A stretch of DNA of 64,000 bases, taken from NCBI GenBank assembly GCA_034440635.1, contig JAOTON010001911.1, positions 1,796,001 through 1,860,000 of the forward strand, written 5' to 3'. Source of the DNA: Lepas anatifera (lineage: Eukaryota > Arthropoda > Thecostraca > Lepadidae). This document shows positions 20,290 to 33,801 of this stretch, piece after piece. Made by a program: the position numbers and the translations under genes. The notes under the pieces were generated by a model. It was not told the origin of the DNA, made no database searches, and saw only the letters and a program-made list of their open reading frames with translations. Every line of letters starts with the position of its first letter. The first letter of the stretch is position 1.

Positions 20290-22816
20290 AGTATGAAAAG
20301 GCATTAAAACCAACGCTCTTCAAGTAATACACTATGCTGGTGATATCATCAGAGAGATGCCCTTAGGAGCGAACCCGGTGAGGGAGACCCCCGGAGATAA
20401 CGAGCCTCTCCATCTAAAAGTTCCAGTACCCCACCGATTGATTGATTGATTCCCTGGAGTTCTGAGTAAGCCGCCAGCATCTTTACAGAGAGGAATAGTT
20501 TAACAGACATTTTTATAGCCAAATACTTGCAAAGAAACGTTGCTAGAAAATGATAGCGGTGATGTTCTCAAAACAAAATTACCCACCGAAATGCCTTGGC
20601 AAAACATCCCTTTATTTCATCACGTTATTTACCACCCTTTGTGTAAAGTCAAACGTACGCTGTTTTCGTTTCCCCAAAACATAAGTTTGCTCTATCCATC
20701 CTGCTGTAACGTTATTTGTAAACGGAAAGTTCATGCCCCTGATGTTTTTCATCAGACAAAGCCATACACTGAAGACTGCATCGTTTGTTTACGACGGACA
20801 GTTTTAACGCCTCTTTATCATTTTTAGCGTTCATGTTCTGGTCAACTTCAGATCATGGGAGATATAGCATGCAATCTCGCGCACAATGTGATTCAGGAAT
20901 GCATATGTATGTACAATTGTTACATCTGAGAAAAAATAACAGAGTGGGTTTGCTGTCAGGCTCTATGCGTCTGTGAGCAATCTTTCAAAACAAATGTTTA
21001 TTTTCGAAAGCCTGAACAGGGCGCCGCCTCACTGCTACCTGCGCCGACTTCAGGGGCACCTCAATGGTGGTGCCCCTGGTCTGTCGAAGGAGAGGCATGG
21101 TGCCCCGTTGCCCCTCCCCCCGTTTCATAGCTTTGTATCCAGACACAGTGTTAGAACTTTCACTTTGAGTCGACTAAGGTACGGCTGATGAGTCCATTAA
21201 GATGGAGCTCATCGCTCCTTCCCGCGCAACCAGCAGCCACCAGTGATATTGCGTTCATTACTGCTCCTCTGCAGGCGAGGACCAAGCACATGGTAGTTAA
21301 TTACCAGCTCTGTATTTATCACCCCGGCAACACTGGAGCTGTCTGAGCGTGTGCTGTCTAATGCGATGTGTGACCTTTATGACGTGACCCAAGGGCAAGC
21401 ATCAGAATAAAACGCAACTACTGCAACGATGGGGAGGTGTTTCACCTAATTTTCAGCGTGTTTCAAAGGTGAGTTCACGGGTACCGACCTACTTTTATGT
21501 CTTTTATATTGGTGAGAGTAGGAAGCCTAAGGCTTCTTTTTAGGGACGAAAAAGCTATCTGTTTTCCCTCACTCTGATCTTTTTCCCCACAACTCTTTAT
21601 CTGCCACGTTTTGGTACCTTATTTTAATGATGTCTTCGGTATTTTGCATTCCAAGACGGAGTTGATGGCAAAAGAAGGGATGCTGGCAAAAGACATAACT
21701 TTAATACTGCCACAAGTACTGTATTTGAATGCGCGGGCCTATGCATTGTCACACTGTGATGAAAGAAGTGGAGGGAAGGGGAGATGATGAGGAGAAGATG
21801 AGGTGTTGGAGCAAAAACCCATCTTCCTGGGGCTTTGAGTGGATTGAAATTGAAAGCAGTGATTGTGATCTAACGTTTTTGTCATTTTTAGTTTCCTTTA
21901 AATCTGCAAACGGAAGAGAATCGTTACTTGCCGCTGGTCGGCTCCAAAGTATTAAAGAACCATAATTATAATTACATTGGGAAAACTCCATTGCAGCCTG
22001 GAGTAATATTTTTGTGTGAAGTTCTTTGGAAGGTTCATATTTTCCATTTTAAAGCTGATACCAGTCCGATAACTTTTTCCAGCTGCAGCCACCGATAATT
22101 CACTTCGAGTGGCATTGCGGCTCGTCCCATAATTTAATTACCAAATGAGCCTTTCCTACTACTTACCTTTTCAATTACCATCTGTCTTATTTGCAAGACG
22201 TTGGGGATCGATGATGCCCAAGAATTGACTTACACTGATCGCTGTATCTGCACGTCCGTCTTGATTTGATGTGGCTGCCGTTGAGCGGCATGGGCAGGAA
22301 CACTGGCGACGTATCCAATACCTGTCACCGGGAAAATGGGAGCCGCGGCCGGAAATGTGGCCGGATTGCGTCCTGGCGGTGGTCACCATGCCGAAGGCAC
22401 GTGCCACGAAAATCGAACTTAAAGGGAAGGCAGTCTGACGCATCGGCTTAAAGGCTTGGTGGGAATAAACATGAAACAAGAAAATGGCTCGGCAGAAACA
22501 AGCGTTGGTGTAGGTGGAAATAGGGCGAGACAGCTATCCTAACTTTCCGTATGGAGCACCTGCGAGCCATTTTAAATAACTTAACAAGCTCATTGCAACT
22601 CATTGCAAAGACACATTTGTCTTTACAATGGGCTGTATATGAATACCACACTTCTACGGAAGTGCAATGGACTTGATTTTCGAAATACATGATGGCGTCA
22701 CTACATTGTGGTTTGTGCCCGAGGGCTGATTGGTAATGGGATCGGATGTCGTGTTCGCAAGTCCGTCAGATAGAGTCATTAACTGTATTATCATTCTGCA
22801 TTATTGAAGTCGCAGC
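20290..22816. other. Unclassified sequence
   Basis: No supported gene. There is a short (GATT)n at about 20436, a GC-rich fragment at 21005-21120 with GGGGCACC-type words like those of the hAT MITEs, and a strong minus-strand donor-like site (AAAAG|GTAAGTAG at about 22165) without a convincing exon. Confidence 0.4.
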
Positions 22817-23674
22817 TTAACGCGCGCATTGACAGGTGTCTGAGCCACCTTCGCTTTGACGGGGGTACACGTCCCTCCTAAGATCTCGAGAACCACGCTG
22901 ATAGCAGAAAGTAAACGGCGTTGGGTAGACCATCCACTCCTCCATCGAAAATATTCGAATGAGTTTTCTGTCAGGTCACATTTAAAGTCACTAGAGATCA
23001 AGACATGCCGTTATAGGAATTACATGTAAATGCAGGTTTCCGGTCATTACATCTGAACAAAGAAAGATAGAGCAAAACAATTTAATTCATTGTAATCGTC
23101 GCATCAAGCCAAATCGAATGATGTGTCAAATGAACGTGATTGACCTTGCTAGGTCAAATCAGGTCAAATATGGGATCTTACCTGACCTGAGGTCAGGTCA
23201 AGGTAAAATTAGGCCAAAATACTTATCATTAGAACTGCAAAGACAAGGCAAATATAATGAAGTTAAAATAAACGCTATACCACTCTCCATTACTAAGTAA
23301 GTTAGTCAAAACCATTTTTCCCATGTATTCCGATTGAAAGGTCATGGCTCGTACCTGATCTTTGGTCATCGATATAAAAAAACCGGAGCATGTTTTAGAG
23401 AACTCGGTGGGCCCATTATGTGATATGAGTTTCCATCGGATAGGTTCACCCTCTTCTGACTTACGCTATCTTAAACTTGTTTGAGGTCAGGTCTCTTGAC
23501 CTGTACTGGTGACCTGACCTGACATGACCTAACTTTAAAATTTGATGGAAGTTTTAAAAATGATCAGAAAAAGGTATGTCAAGTACGGCGGAGCGTAGCG
23601 CCGCCGTTTTTATACTATCTCCAAAAAACCCGAGGGGGGTTGCCGGTACCCGCCCCCGTCAATGCGCGTATTAA
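22817..23674. mobile_element. TTAA-flanked MITE-like element, subfamily 2
   Basis: 858 bp between TTAA copies (22817-22820 and 23671-23674). Terminal inverted sequence CGCGCGCATTGAC on the left and the complement CACGCGCATTGACGG-like on the right (GTCAATGCGCGTA then TTAA). Same orientation as 62721-63577. Contains the near-palindrome GACCTGACCTGAGGTCAGGTC (about 23178-23198) and the GC palindrome around 23583-23608. Non-coding. Confidence 0.88.
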
Positions 23675-24078
23675 AGTGGCTCCAAACGCAGACCAATTCA
23701 ACTGACTTGGTAGAGCTTAGTGTGCCACTCCCTCTTTATCTCTCCTCGCCAACCATTTGAATATCACCCCTTTAAGGTTGTCATCAGGTCAGGATCAATA
23801 TGTAAGCATTCCATCTGTCAAACACACAAAGCAGCTGATGATTTTGTGCCGGAGACAGACGTGGAAACGTGACCGCTGACCCCGTCACTGACATCAACAT
23901 GTCTGAGAGCCTTCTGTGTCGAATCATAAGGAAGAAACTTGAAAACTGTCCTCAATACGAATGTCTATAATCGAAACCAAAAGCTGAGACCAAAAGAGAT
24001 CGTTCAGCGTGTTTTTGCCATAGTTTTGTAATTGTAAACAGTACTTATAAATCTATGCCAATACCCGGTATTTTCAAT
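23675..24078. other. Unclassified spacer
   Basis: No gene or repeat recognised. Confidence 0.45.
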
Positions 24079-24291
24079 CATAGGCAGATCCGAGATTGCC
24101 AATCGGGGAGGGGGGTGCTTCCAGAAAGGAAGGGGGCGCAATCCGGGCCAGGAGGCGCCACTCCGACTTTTGAATTCTGGGGGCGGGCGGGGAAGCGACA
24201 TTTCAGGGGGCGCCGTGACAATTTCAGGGGGCGCTTAGGGTCGATCGGGGAGGGGCACCTGCCCTCTTTGCCCCCCGTCGATCCGTGAATG
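24079..24291. mobile_element. hAT MITE, CATAGGC-GATCC family
   Basis: 213 bp with diverged TIRs (CATAGGCAGATCC; complement of GGATC...CATTCACGGATC at the right) and a perfect 8-bp TSD TTTTCAAT (24071-24078 and 24292-24299). The interior has CAGGGGGCGCC blocks and GGGTCGATCGGGG shared with 11585-11820. Confidence 0.9.
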
Positions 24292-27177
24292 TTTTCAATG
24301 TCTCGATGGAACCGCAATGAGGTTATGCTATATATAAGCGAGTCATAAATACAAAATCGTAGCAGAGACTGCAAAAGGTAAGAAACCTAAAATTATGGCA
24401 TGGTATGCTGAGCTAATGAGAATGAAAATTAATTGGATTTCATAAACTGCGTTACCGCGCCCGCTGAATCTTTTTTATTTTCCATTCACAAAGCCAATGT
24501 CTACACTGCAGATGTGAAGCAGCCAGGAGATAAAAACTAAGCCAGATGAAAAATAAAGCTTTAGCATCTTGGATGGATATACGAATCTCAGTTTTCAGAA
24601 GGGCAGATGCTGCACGTGCCAGTCCACCACCAGATACCGCACTTTGTCAACCTTCAGGCATTAGGCCGAAAAGTTACCTCGTGTGAGGGTGAACTGTAAT
24701 CAGGAACTTTTAGCTAGTTCCATTCATTATCCCATACTAGTTCTGACGGCCGCCTTTGCCTGCCATAAGTTAAAAATGGTTCCGGCGCGTGGCCTCTCTC
24801 ATGGCGCAGTAGGACAAGCATGGGCACTGGGGTCGCGAGGCGGAGAGGGGTGACACGTTCAAATTACTTCTGCATCACGTCTAGAGCTCGTCACGACCAA
24901 CAGAATTCAAATCAAATCCGATCCCTCTAGGCATTTCCCGACAAATCTAAGCCAATCTGTTTGCAAATAAGAATATAAGTCCAAATCCAATCAATGAATT
25001 AAGTTGTCTCCCTCTCCTCCGAATCTGTTAGGCATGTATGTTCTGCTGGGTCGGTCCTGTTTGGTTCAGTTAAGCGTCTGCTCTTTGTTACACGAATCTC
25101 ATTCGTTACCCATCTTCCTCGCAATCAAAGCTCACTCTGTCGTTGATTCAATGATAAATGTTTTGCTGATCAGTTGGCATTTGGCCTAAAAAAATGATCA
25201 CTTGGTAGCGTCAAACGTCTTACCGCAAGAAATCAATAATTGTATCATCGAACATCAACGTCAACGGCGGTAAATCTAATGGCCATTCATGTCAAAATGA
25301 GGTCGCCTATAAAGATACAGTGATTCCATCTGGCTTTGTTAGCTTGTGGATTTGCTGGGGAAATCGATATGCTCCGTTGATCATTTCAGTCCGCGAGGCT
25401 TCTAGTGGTGTTGCGAGAGAAAATAACCAGAAAGTATATGCAATCACGTTGTGCGTCCATCTAAAACACGTCCCACTCTTAACCTGTTTAAAAACAAATC
25501 GAGTGCAAATTATCAGCCACATCGTAAAAAGCATCACCTTGAGAAATGCCGCTCCGAAGGCACCTGCAGCAATGAGCGTGACGCCATAATGACGTCACAC
25601 AGTTGATGCCAGACCATACTACTCTCCTCACCAGACGAGGCATTCGAGAATATAGTCGGCATGTGGGACGGGGACATACACCATAGCGACCGGGTCGACC
25701 CTGATCTTGAAAACAAGATGGCGAACACTGTCGACTGGAGGACTGGTCTTGGAGATTTCCCCGCCGTGGAGGACCTCTGAGTGCGCCTATGGCTGGTTCA
25801 GACGAGCGTCACTCCTCTGTTTACGCCGCCGCCAAACACGAGAACAAAGGGGCCGCCGCCTCTGTCGCGGACTCGCCGGCGCCCGGGGGCCCGTAGCCGC
25901 CCTGTCAAAGGCCGAAAACCAGAGGCCTTCAGCGGCCGCATCAAAAGCGCCCGCGCGCCGCAGTCCGTAACAGAAAAACGATTTGCAGTGGCTCAGATAG
26001 GTGTACTCTCCGGGATCGATAAATCGCGTTTTTCGTCTGCCGCGCGTGATGGTTCTTCTGCGCGGCTCTAGATCGGTCTGTTGGAGTCGCTGGGCCTGGC
26101 GCCGGGGTCAGTGCTGGCTGCCACAGGATCTTAATGGCAGCCCGTCAGCTGCAGACTTCTGTCTCCCTCTGATAGATGAGGGGTCTAACGACTGGACGGC
26201 GTCATCATTTGGGCACTGGCACCAAGAGCTTGGGCCACGTGCGCCGACCTGCCCAAAATGCAGGAAAACGTGTTCGATGGACAGATAGTTGTTAAATTCT
26301 TAAGAAAGAAAAAAACATTATCGAAGCCAACTCTACAAAACAAAAACATTTTTAGTCACCATCTTTTCATGTCATACCATTTTTTGTTGTGCCCAACTCG
26401 AGTGGGAAATTCAAGCAGCAGAAAATCTGCTTACAAATTGTAATTTTATCTCTATCTTTTCCATTTTTCCTGGAAAGAAACGTGGTGATCTGACCCCACG
26501 TGTAAAACTTACCATGTGAAACAGCCTGAAATGATGGATTTTCTCAGGGGGCCTACTACACTCAGTTGCATTTAACTGCATTTAACTCAATTTAAATTGC
26601 ATTAAATTGCACATCAATTGGCCCTCAATTGTATTTCTGTTAATGAAGGAGAAGTAAAGGACTGTATCAAGAGCTGGATTTCTCGTGGTTAATTAATCTG
26701 AAACTGGAATAAAACCAAGCAATGCTCCAACTCTAAACACGAAAATACAAAAATTGCAATCCCAGTCGTTTAACCTTCCTTCATCGCGTACAAAAATTGG
26801 TATATTTGTCATTCCAATCACCAGCGACTTATTATCTAATATCTGTTGCCTTTCCAACCACCTACCCTCACTGTGTTCAAAGTTCAGAAGAATGAAAATA
26901 CATGTTTATGATTTGAAAAGTATGAAATATGCCTTATTCAGAAAGCATACCCTAAATTCTTACCAACTCCCTGACAAGCGCCGAATGTTTGGCTGCAACC
27001 TCAATCGTCCAGTCAGCTGAACGGTAAACCTCCCACCAAAAATCGATCATCGAACGTCCCCTTCTGATGTCTCAGTTACCGTCAGTGACTTAGAGTGAGA
27101 TTGCTGTGACCCATATCTGTGATGCGAAGTTGATAGCAACCCATCAGTGGTGCAGTTCCCGGCTGATGTCCGCAGGC
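24292..27177. other. Mostly unclassified, with a CpG-rich part
   Basis: No supported gene. See the separate entry for the CpG-rich stretch at 25590-26250. A minus-strand hydrophobic open frame (25307 to about 25590, with GVTLIAAGAFGAAFLK) could encode a membrane segment but has no recognisable family and no clear start. Confidence 0.35.
25590..26250 (+). promoter_or_regulatory. CpG-rich segment with CRE and AAGATGGCG motif
   Basis: A consensus CRE TGACGTCA (25590-25597) is followed by AAGATGGCG (about 25714), a YY1-like motif often found at animal transcription starts, then by dense CpG (25800-25980). This could be a plus-strand promoter or first exon. No long conserved coding frame follows: the ATG in the motif opens only 20 codons. 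Confidence 0.35.
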
Positions 27178-27269
27178 CTGTCCTAATGTCGCCATTCTTC
27201 AGCGCACGCGCCCAATGTCCGGTCTGTCCTAATGTCGCCATTCTTCAGCGCACGCGCCCAATGTCTGGT
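27178..27269. repeat. 46-bp tandem duplication
   Basis: CTGTCCTAATGTCGCCATTC, then TTCAGCGCACGCGCCCAATGTC, occurs twice head to tail (27178 and 27224) with about one mismatch. Confidence 0.92.
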
Positions 27270-27855
27270 TAACGATTGGACTGCGGGCGCGACACATCCT
27301 AGTGGGACAGACCTATTTGATATCTTCAGACCAATCAGAATAAAAGACACATGACGAAAGAGCTTGGTGCCTGTTAGAAAAGAGTAGGCTTCCGATTTGG
27401 CTCATGTGATGCTCGTTTTCATTTATAGTTACGTCGCGCGCCTCCTCCCACGAACCGCCCATATGGTATATATCAGGCGCCTGTAAGCTACCTCGGGTCA
27501 GCCAGCAAGCATAGGGCACTAATCTGAATCGAACGCAGTAGCCGTGTCTAGACGAGCAGAAATATTGCCCATCCCACAGCTGGTCAGCATGCAGAGTGCC
27601 AAGGTTGACGTTTTTGGAGATAATCTGGAAGATTGGGCTACAACATGAAGAACTGTTGTTTCCTTTTGTGGAACCATACGTTTATTACAACAACAAACAA
27701 GCACATATATACGTGCGAACGTGAAACGTGACATATATACGTGTTAACTTAACTTCCTTATTTTCAGAGTACCAAATAAATCTATCCAGCTTTATCAATC
27801 CAGATCTATCTATTTATCTTTCTAGCTTTATCTATCCAGTGTTTTCTTTAAGCCC
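27270..27855. other. Unclassified; TATA-like site near 27464
   Basis: CATATGGTATATATCAGGCG (about 27460) looks like a core promoter but has no supported gene downstream. The 27775-27840 stretch is a loose CTATC(C/T)A repeat. Confidence 0.3.
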
Positions 27856-28760
27856 TTAAGCTGGGGGGGCGAAATTGGCCCCTCTCCTGGTTTTCCCCAG
27901 CTAACGCAAAAACGAAGAGACGCAGAACAAGGAAACTTACAGTTCCTTATCCCAGATCAATTTTACGCATTTGACTTTTTTTGGTCAGGTCATGCCAAGT
28001 CAAGGAGCTATTCAAGAACAAGAGACCCGACCTCCAAAGCTGATGAAATCACCGATCAAGGAGCTATTCAAGGCCAAGAGACCCGACCTCCAAAGCTGAC
28101 GAAATCACCCGTTTGAAGCGGCGTCTAGGGAACATCAGACAACCAATCAGTTTCAAACTTTCACAATATAATGAAGTCCTTAGGGTCCACAAAACTATCA
28201 TCTCGAAATTTTGATATTGTTGACCTAAGGTGGGATCAATTTTGTGGTCACCCCGTTGTAAGTCTATGGTGAAAAATAGACAGAGCTCGTTTTCAGTAAA
28301 CACTGGATAGTTAAAACTGAAAATCCTCAAAACGTTTATTCTTACCACGATCTTGACCATAAAGCTGATTTTTTGGCCATCTGACCTCTCCAAGGTCATG
28401 CCAGGTCACAAGAACATACAGTGATTATTTTACCGATAACTTGTCACCGAATTGGGGATAAAGCTCCCATTTTGCTTGCATTGTGCTTATATTGTCACGG
28501 GGAGTCGATTGATATGCAACATGACCATACCAAGTCACCCTGTGACCCTGACCTTGTTCGATGTCAGGTCATTCTCACCAGTTGACCTAGCAAGACCATA
28601 TTATACATCATTCGATTTGCCACGATGAGGGAAATCCAATGATGCATAAAGATTTGCTCTAGCTCCGCTAAGTAAAGCTCTAGAATGGGAAACGTACACT
28701 GCTCTGTTGAAAGCCTATGGAACCTTCTTTGACCTATGCTGACCTTAATATTGACCTGAC
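27856..28760. mobile_element. Diverged TTAA-family element, right part lost
   Basis: A TTAA followed by a GC-rich run (27856-27885) may be the left end. Inside, 28560-28680 aligns with the 33465-33545 part of the intact copy (TGACCTAGCAAG, ATTCGATTTGCC, TTTGCTCT). AGGTCA half-sites are frequent. A 53-bp tandem duplication lies inside (CAAGGAGCTATTCAAG at about 28003 and 28056). The expected right end is replaced by a (TG)n tract. Confidence 0.5.
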
Positions 28761-28785
28761 ATGAAAATACTTCCCGAGAGAGAGA

Positions 28786-30836
<2,051 letters not shown>

Positions 30837-30925
30837 TTAAAACATACACTGGAGAGGGGCCTGGCACTAACATGCACTAGAGGGGGCCTAGTAGACCCCC
30901 TTCTCATCTCAGAAAATCACAGAAA
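30837..30925. mobile_element. Solo end of TTAA element, subfamily 1
   Basis: TTAA (30837-30840) followed by ACACTGGAGAGGGGCCTGGC and then CACTAGAGGGGGCCTAGTAG, matching the complement of the right end of the 50-956 element in the same order, after which similarity stops. A truncated copy. Confidence 0.65.
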
Positions 30926-30961
30926 ATATCAGAAAGAGACTTCGAAAAACGCTGGTTGGGG

Positions 30962-30998
30962 GTGTGTTGCTTACTACCAGTGGTAGTAAGCAACACAC
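30962..30998. repeat. Perfect hairpin, 18-bp arms
   Basis: GTGTGTTGCTTACTACCA, a single G, then its exact complement TGGTAGTAAGCAACACAC. It lies just inside the solo TTAA-element end. Confidence 0.95.
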
Positions 30999-32955
30999 AG
31001 GACCTGAACTGCCTGGAGTTAAAGCAGGATTTTGACTTATACACTGGATCTTTCCTTGGTATGGGACTTCCAATACCTCTGTACATATTAGGCCAATAGA
31101 CATAATTTTACATCTATGCAGGGTAGTTGCCTCAGAGTTTTTACTGCAAGAAGGAACGACCAGGCAGGTGATAATCAGGTGTTGGGGGTAAAATCGTAAG
31201 CATTTGATCTGGCTATAAAAGTGCTACCTAAGGTCCACTTTACCAACACATTTTAGGTAGATCCAAATCCTATGTTGACATTGACATTTTTGTCCCTTTT
31301 GTTGATATGTGAGATAGAAGTTCAGTGGGGGGTGGGGGGAAGCTGTGATCAGGGTTCCCAATTGTGTGTAGGTGTACACTCCCATTTATAGATTAGTTCC
31401 CAATAATAATTTTCTAATTGCCACATTTAATCATGGGGAAATGTACCATAATTGGGAACACTCCTTCCAAAAATGGAAACTTCTTCAAAAAGGGAAATGC
31501 ATGTCATTGGGGGAAACTCCAGTCAGAGTTGCCAATAATAGTTATGATCCCAATACTGAAAACAATGATCCATAATTGGAAATTTTCCTTCCAAAACATA
31601 AACATGATCTAAAAATGAAAACACAGTTTACTACTTGCATGCGGTAATGGCTTGGTGCTTGAACCTTGTCCGTTGCAAAAAGTAAGAGACAGGTAGATGA
31701 CATTCAGCATATTGGAAATAGTATTCAAGTATAAAATTATTATTTCCAGCTTTGTGTGACAGAGGAGGCATACGTCTCATTGAGTTTGTGACAGTAGTAT
31801 ACTTTCTACCTCTGCCCTCCTGCCGTGCTCGTTAACGCTCAGTAAACTGGCAGTCGCAGTTGTGAGCTGGTACCGTACTTTCTGTCTGTTCTCAAGCGAC
31901 AGTAATTTGTTGAGCCAATCCACAAGAGCGATCCAGTCAACTAACTGGATGCTCTGGCGTCAACAGCCTCTCGCAGACAAACATCTCTCCAGCCCACTGG
32001 AAACTTTGTTTAATCTATGCACTCAGCGAAGTTCCAGGCGAGGACGTCGTCGGGGAGCTGGGATTACAAGGGGTCGTATTCAGCGCACCACCGCCCCGTT
32101 TCGCATGTGAGGAGTTGGTGACGAGATCCCGGACTCCCTGGAAGTTCGCTCTCCAACTACTGTGTCGGAACAAACCGATCTGGCGTACCCTCCCACCGTC
32201 GAGGAGATGGAGGGCATGGTCGTACCACTTAGTACGATTCACTCGGATTTAATGATTGTATTGTTCCGTAATTCCCCTTCGTAACGAGAAACCCCACTTG
32301 CCGACGAATGCATTGCTCGAACAGCAGGCGTCCATCTGCACGGTGAGTTCAGAGCTAATCTCCGACAATAAAGATGACAGCGATATAAGCAAAGCCGGGC
32401 GCTCTACTTCTTTAGCCCGCTACTTGCGGACTCTAAGTTCTGTAACAAAAAAGTAGCGGAGTGGTGGGCAGCGGCCTCACAATAATTCAAAAGCGTCGCC
32501 GCTACTAACAGCCTGGCAAGGGAAACGCTACCCAAAATATTTAGGAGATAAAGACTGCGAGGAATGTTTTTCTCCAGCAAAAAAAACAAAAACAAAACAA
32601 AACAAAAAACAAAAACAGATTGAATTCAAATTTGTTTGTGTGTTGTGATTTTGTTTCCATCTTAAAATAAAACAGCTAATATTGTATGTAATATACAAAT
32701 AAGCAGTAGTTTACATAACAATTCATTAAACAAAAAATTGGGAATCGCTTTTAGTAGTGGTTTGTAATAAAAAAGTAGCAATAGCAGAAGTGCTTATTGC
32801 CAGTGAGGTGTAGTGCTTTCACATTTTTGAAAAAGTAGCGGTAGCGCTTTCAGCTAGCCAGGGAAGTAACGGTTCAACTTTCTAAAAGTTGGTAGCAGCA
32901 CTCACCTCTGGATATAGGTAATGCGTATTGGAACAAAGTATCAATATTAAAGAAA
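30999..32955. other. Mostly unclassified
   Basis: A plus-strand frame (31862-32110) ends in an Arg/Gly-rich stretch (RRGRRRGAGITRGR) and after one TGA continues open to about 32250 with acidic, Pro/Val-rich sequence; no family is recognised. AT-rich, A/C-simple sequence occurs at 32575-32615. Confidence 0.35.
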
Positions 32956-33801
32956 TTAACACGCGCATTGGCGGGGGCGGGTACCCGCCCCCTTGAGTTT
33001 TTCGGAGATAGCAGAAAAACGGCGGCGCGTAGCGCCGCCGTACTTGGCATACCTTTCCCTCATCATTTTTAAAACTTTTGTGAAAATTTTAAGGTTAGGT
33101 CATCTCAGGTCAGGTCAAGAGTACAGGTCAAGTGACCTGACCTCAAAGAAACGTTTAAGATAGCATAAGTCGGAGCAGGGTGAACTTATCCGATTGAAAC
33201 TCATATCACACATTGGACCCACCGAGTTCTCTAAAATATGTTCCGGTATTTTTGATATCGATGACCAAATGAGGTCAGGTACGAGGCATGACCTCTCTAT
33301 TGGAAATACATGGGAAAATTGTTTTTACGGAATAACTCAGTAACGGATGGTGATAGAGCATTTATTTTAGCTGCATTAGACTCGCCTGGGCTTTGCGGTT
33401 CTAATGATATGCATTTTATATAATTTGACCCTGACCTGACCTCAGGTCAGGTCAAATCCTTGATTTGACCTAGCAAGGTCAAATTATATATCATTTGATT
33501 TGGCTTACCGCGAGGATTCATATAGTTCAAGTCGTTTTGCTCTGTCTTTATTTGTTCAGATGCAATGGCCAAAAAACTTAATTTACATGTTATCCCTATT
33601 ACGGCATGTTTTGACCTCTCGTGACCTTAAATGTGACCTGACAAAAAATTGTACAAATATTTCCGATGGAGAAGTGGATGGGCTACCCAACACCGTTTAC
33701 CGTTTTTCGCTACCTACCGTGGTTCTCGAGATCTTGGGGGCGGGTACCCGCCCCCTCGTCAAAGCGAAGGTGGCTTAGAACCCCGTCAATGCGCGTGTTA
33801 A
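32956..33801. mobile_element. TTAA-flanked MITE-like element, subfamily 2, inverted copy
   Basis: 846 bp between TTAA copies (32956-32959 and 33798-33801), with inverted ends CACGCGCATTGGCGGGG and GTCAATGCGCGTG before TTAA. Opposite orientation to 22817-23674. Carries the subterminal palindrome GGGCGGGTACCCGCCC at both ends, the GC palindrome ACGGCGGCGCGTAGCGCCGC (from 33019) and GACCTGACCTCAGGTCAGGTC (about 33430). Confidence 0.9.

Noticed and set aside
22160..22480. Small exon on the minus strand before AAAAG|GTAAGTAG
   Set aside because: Only five codons from the nearest acceptor and no supporting frame upstream.
30837..30925. Intact TTAA element
   Set aside because: Only one end is present; similarity stops within 90 bp and no partner end follows.
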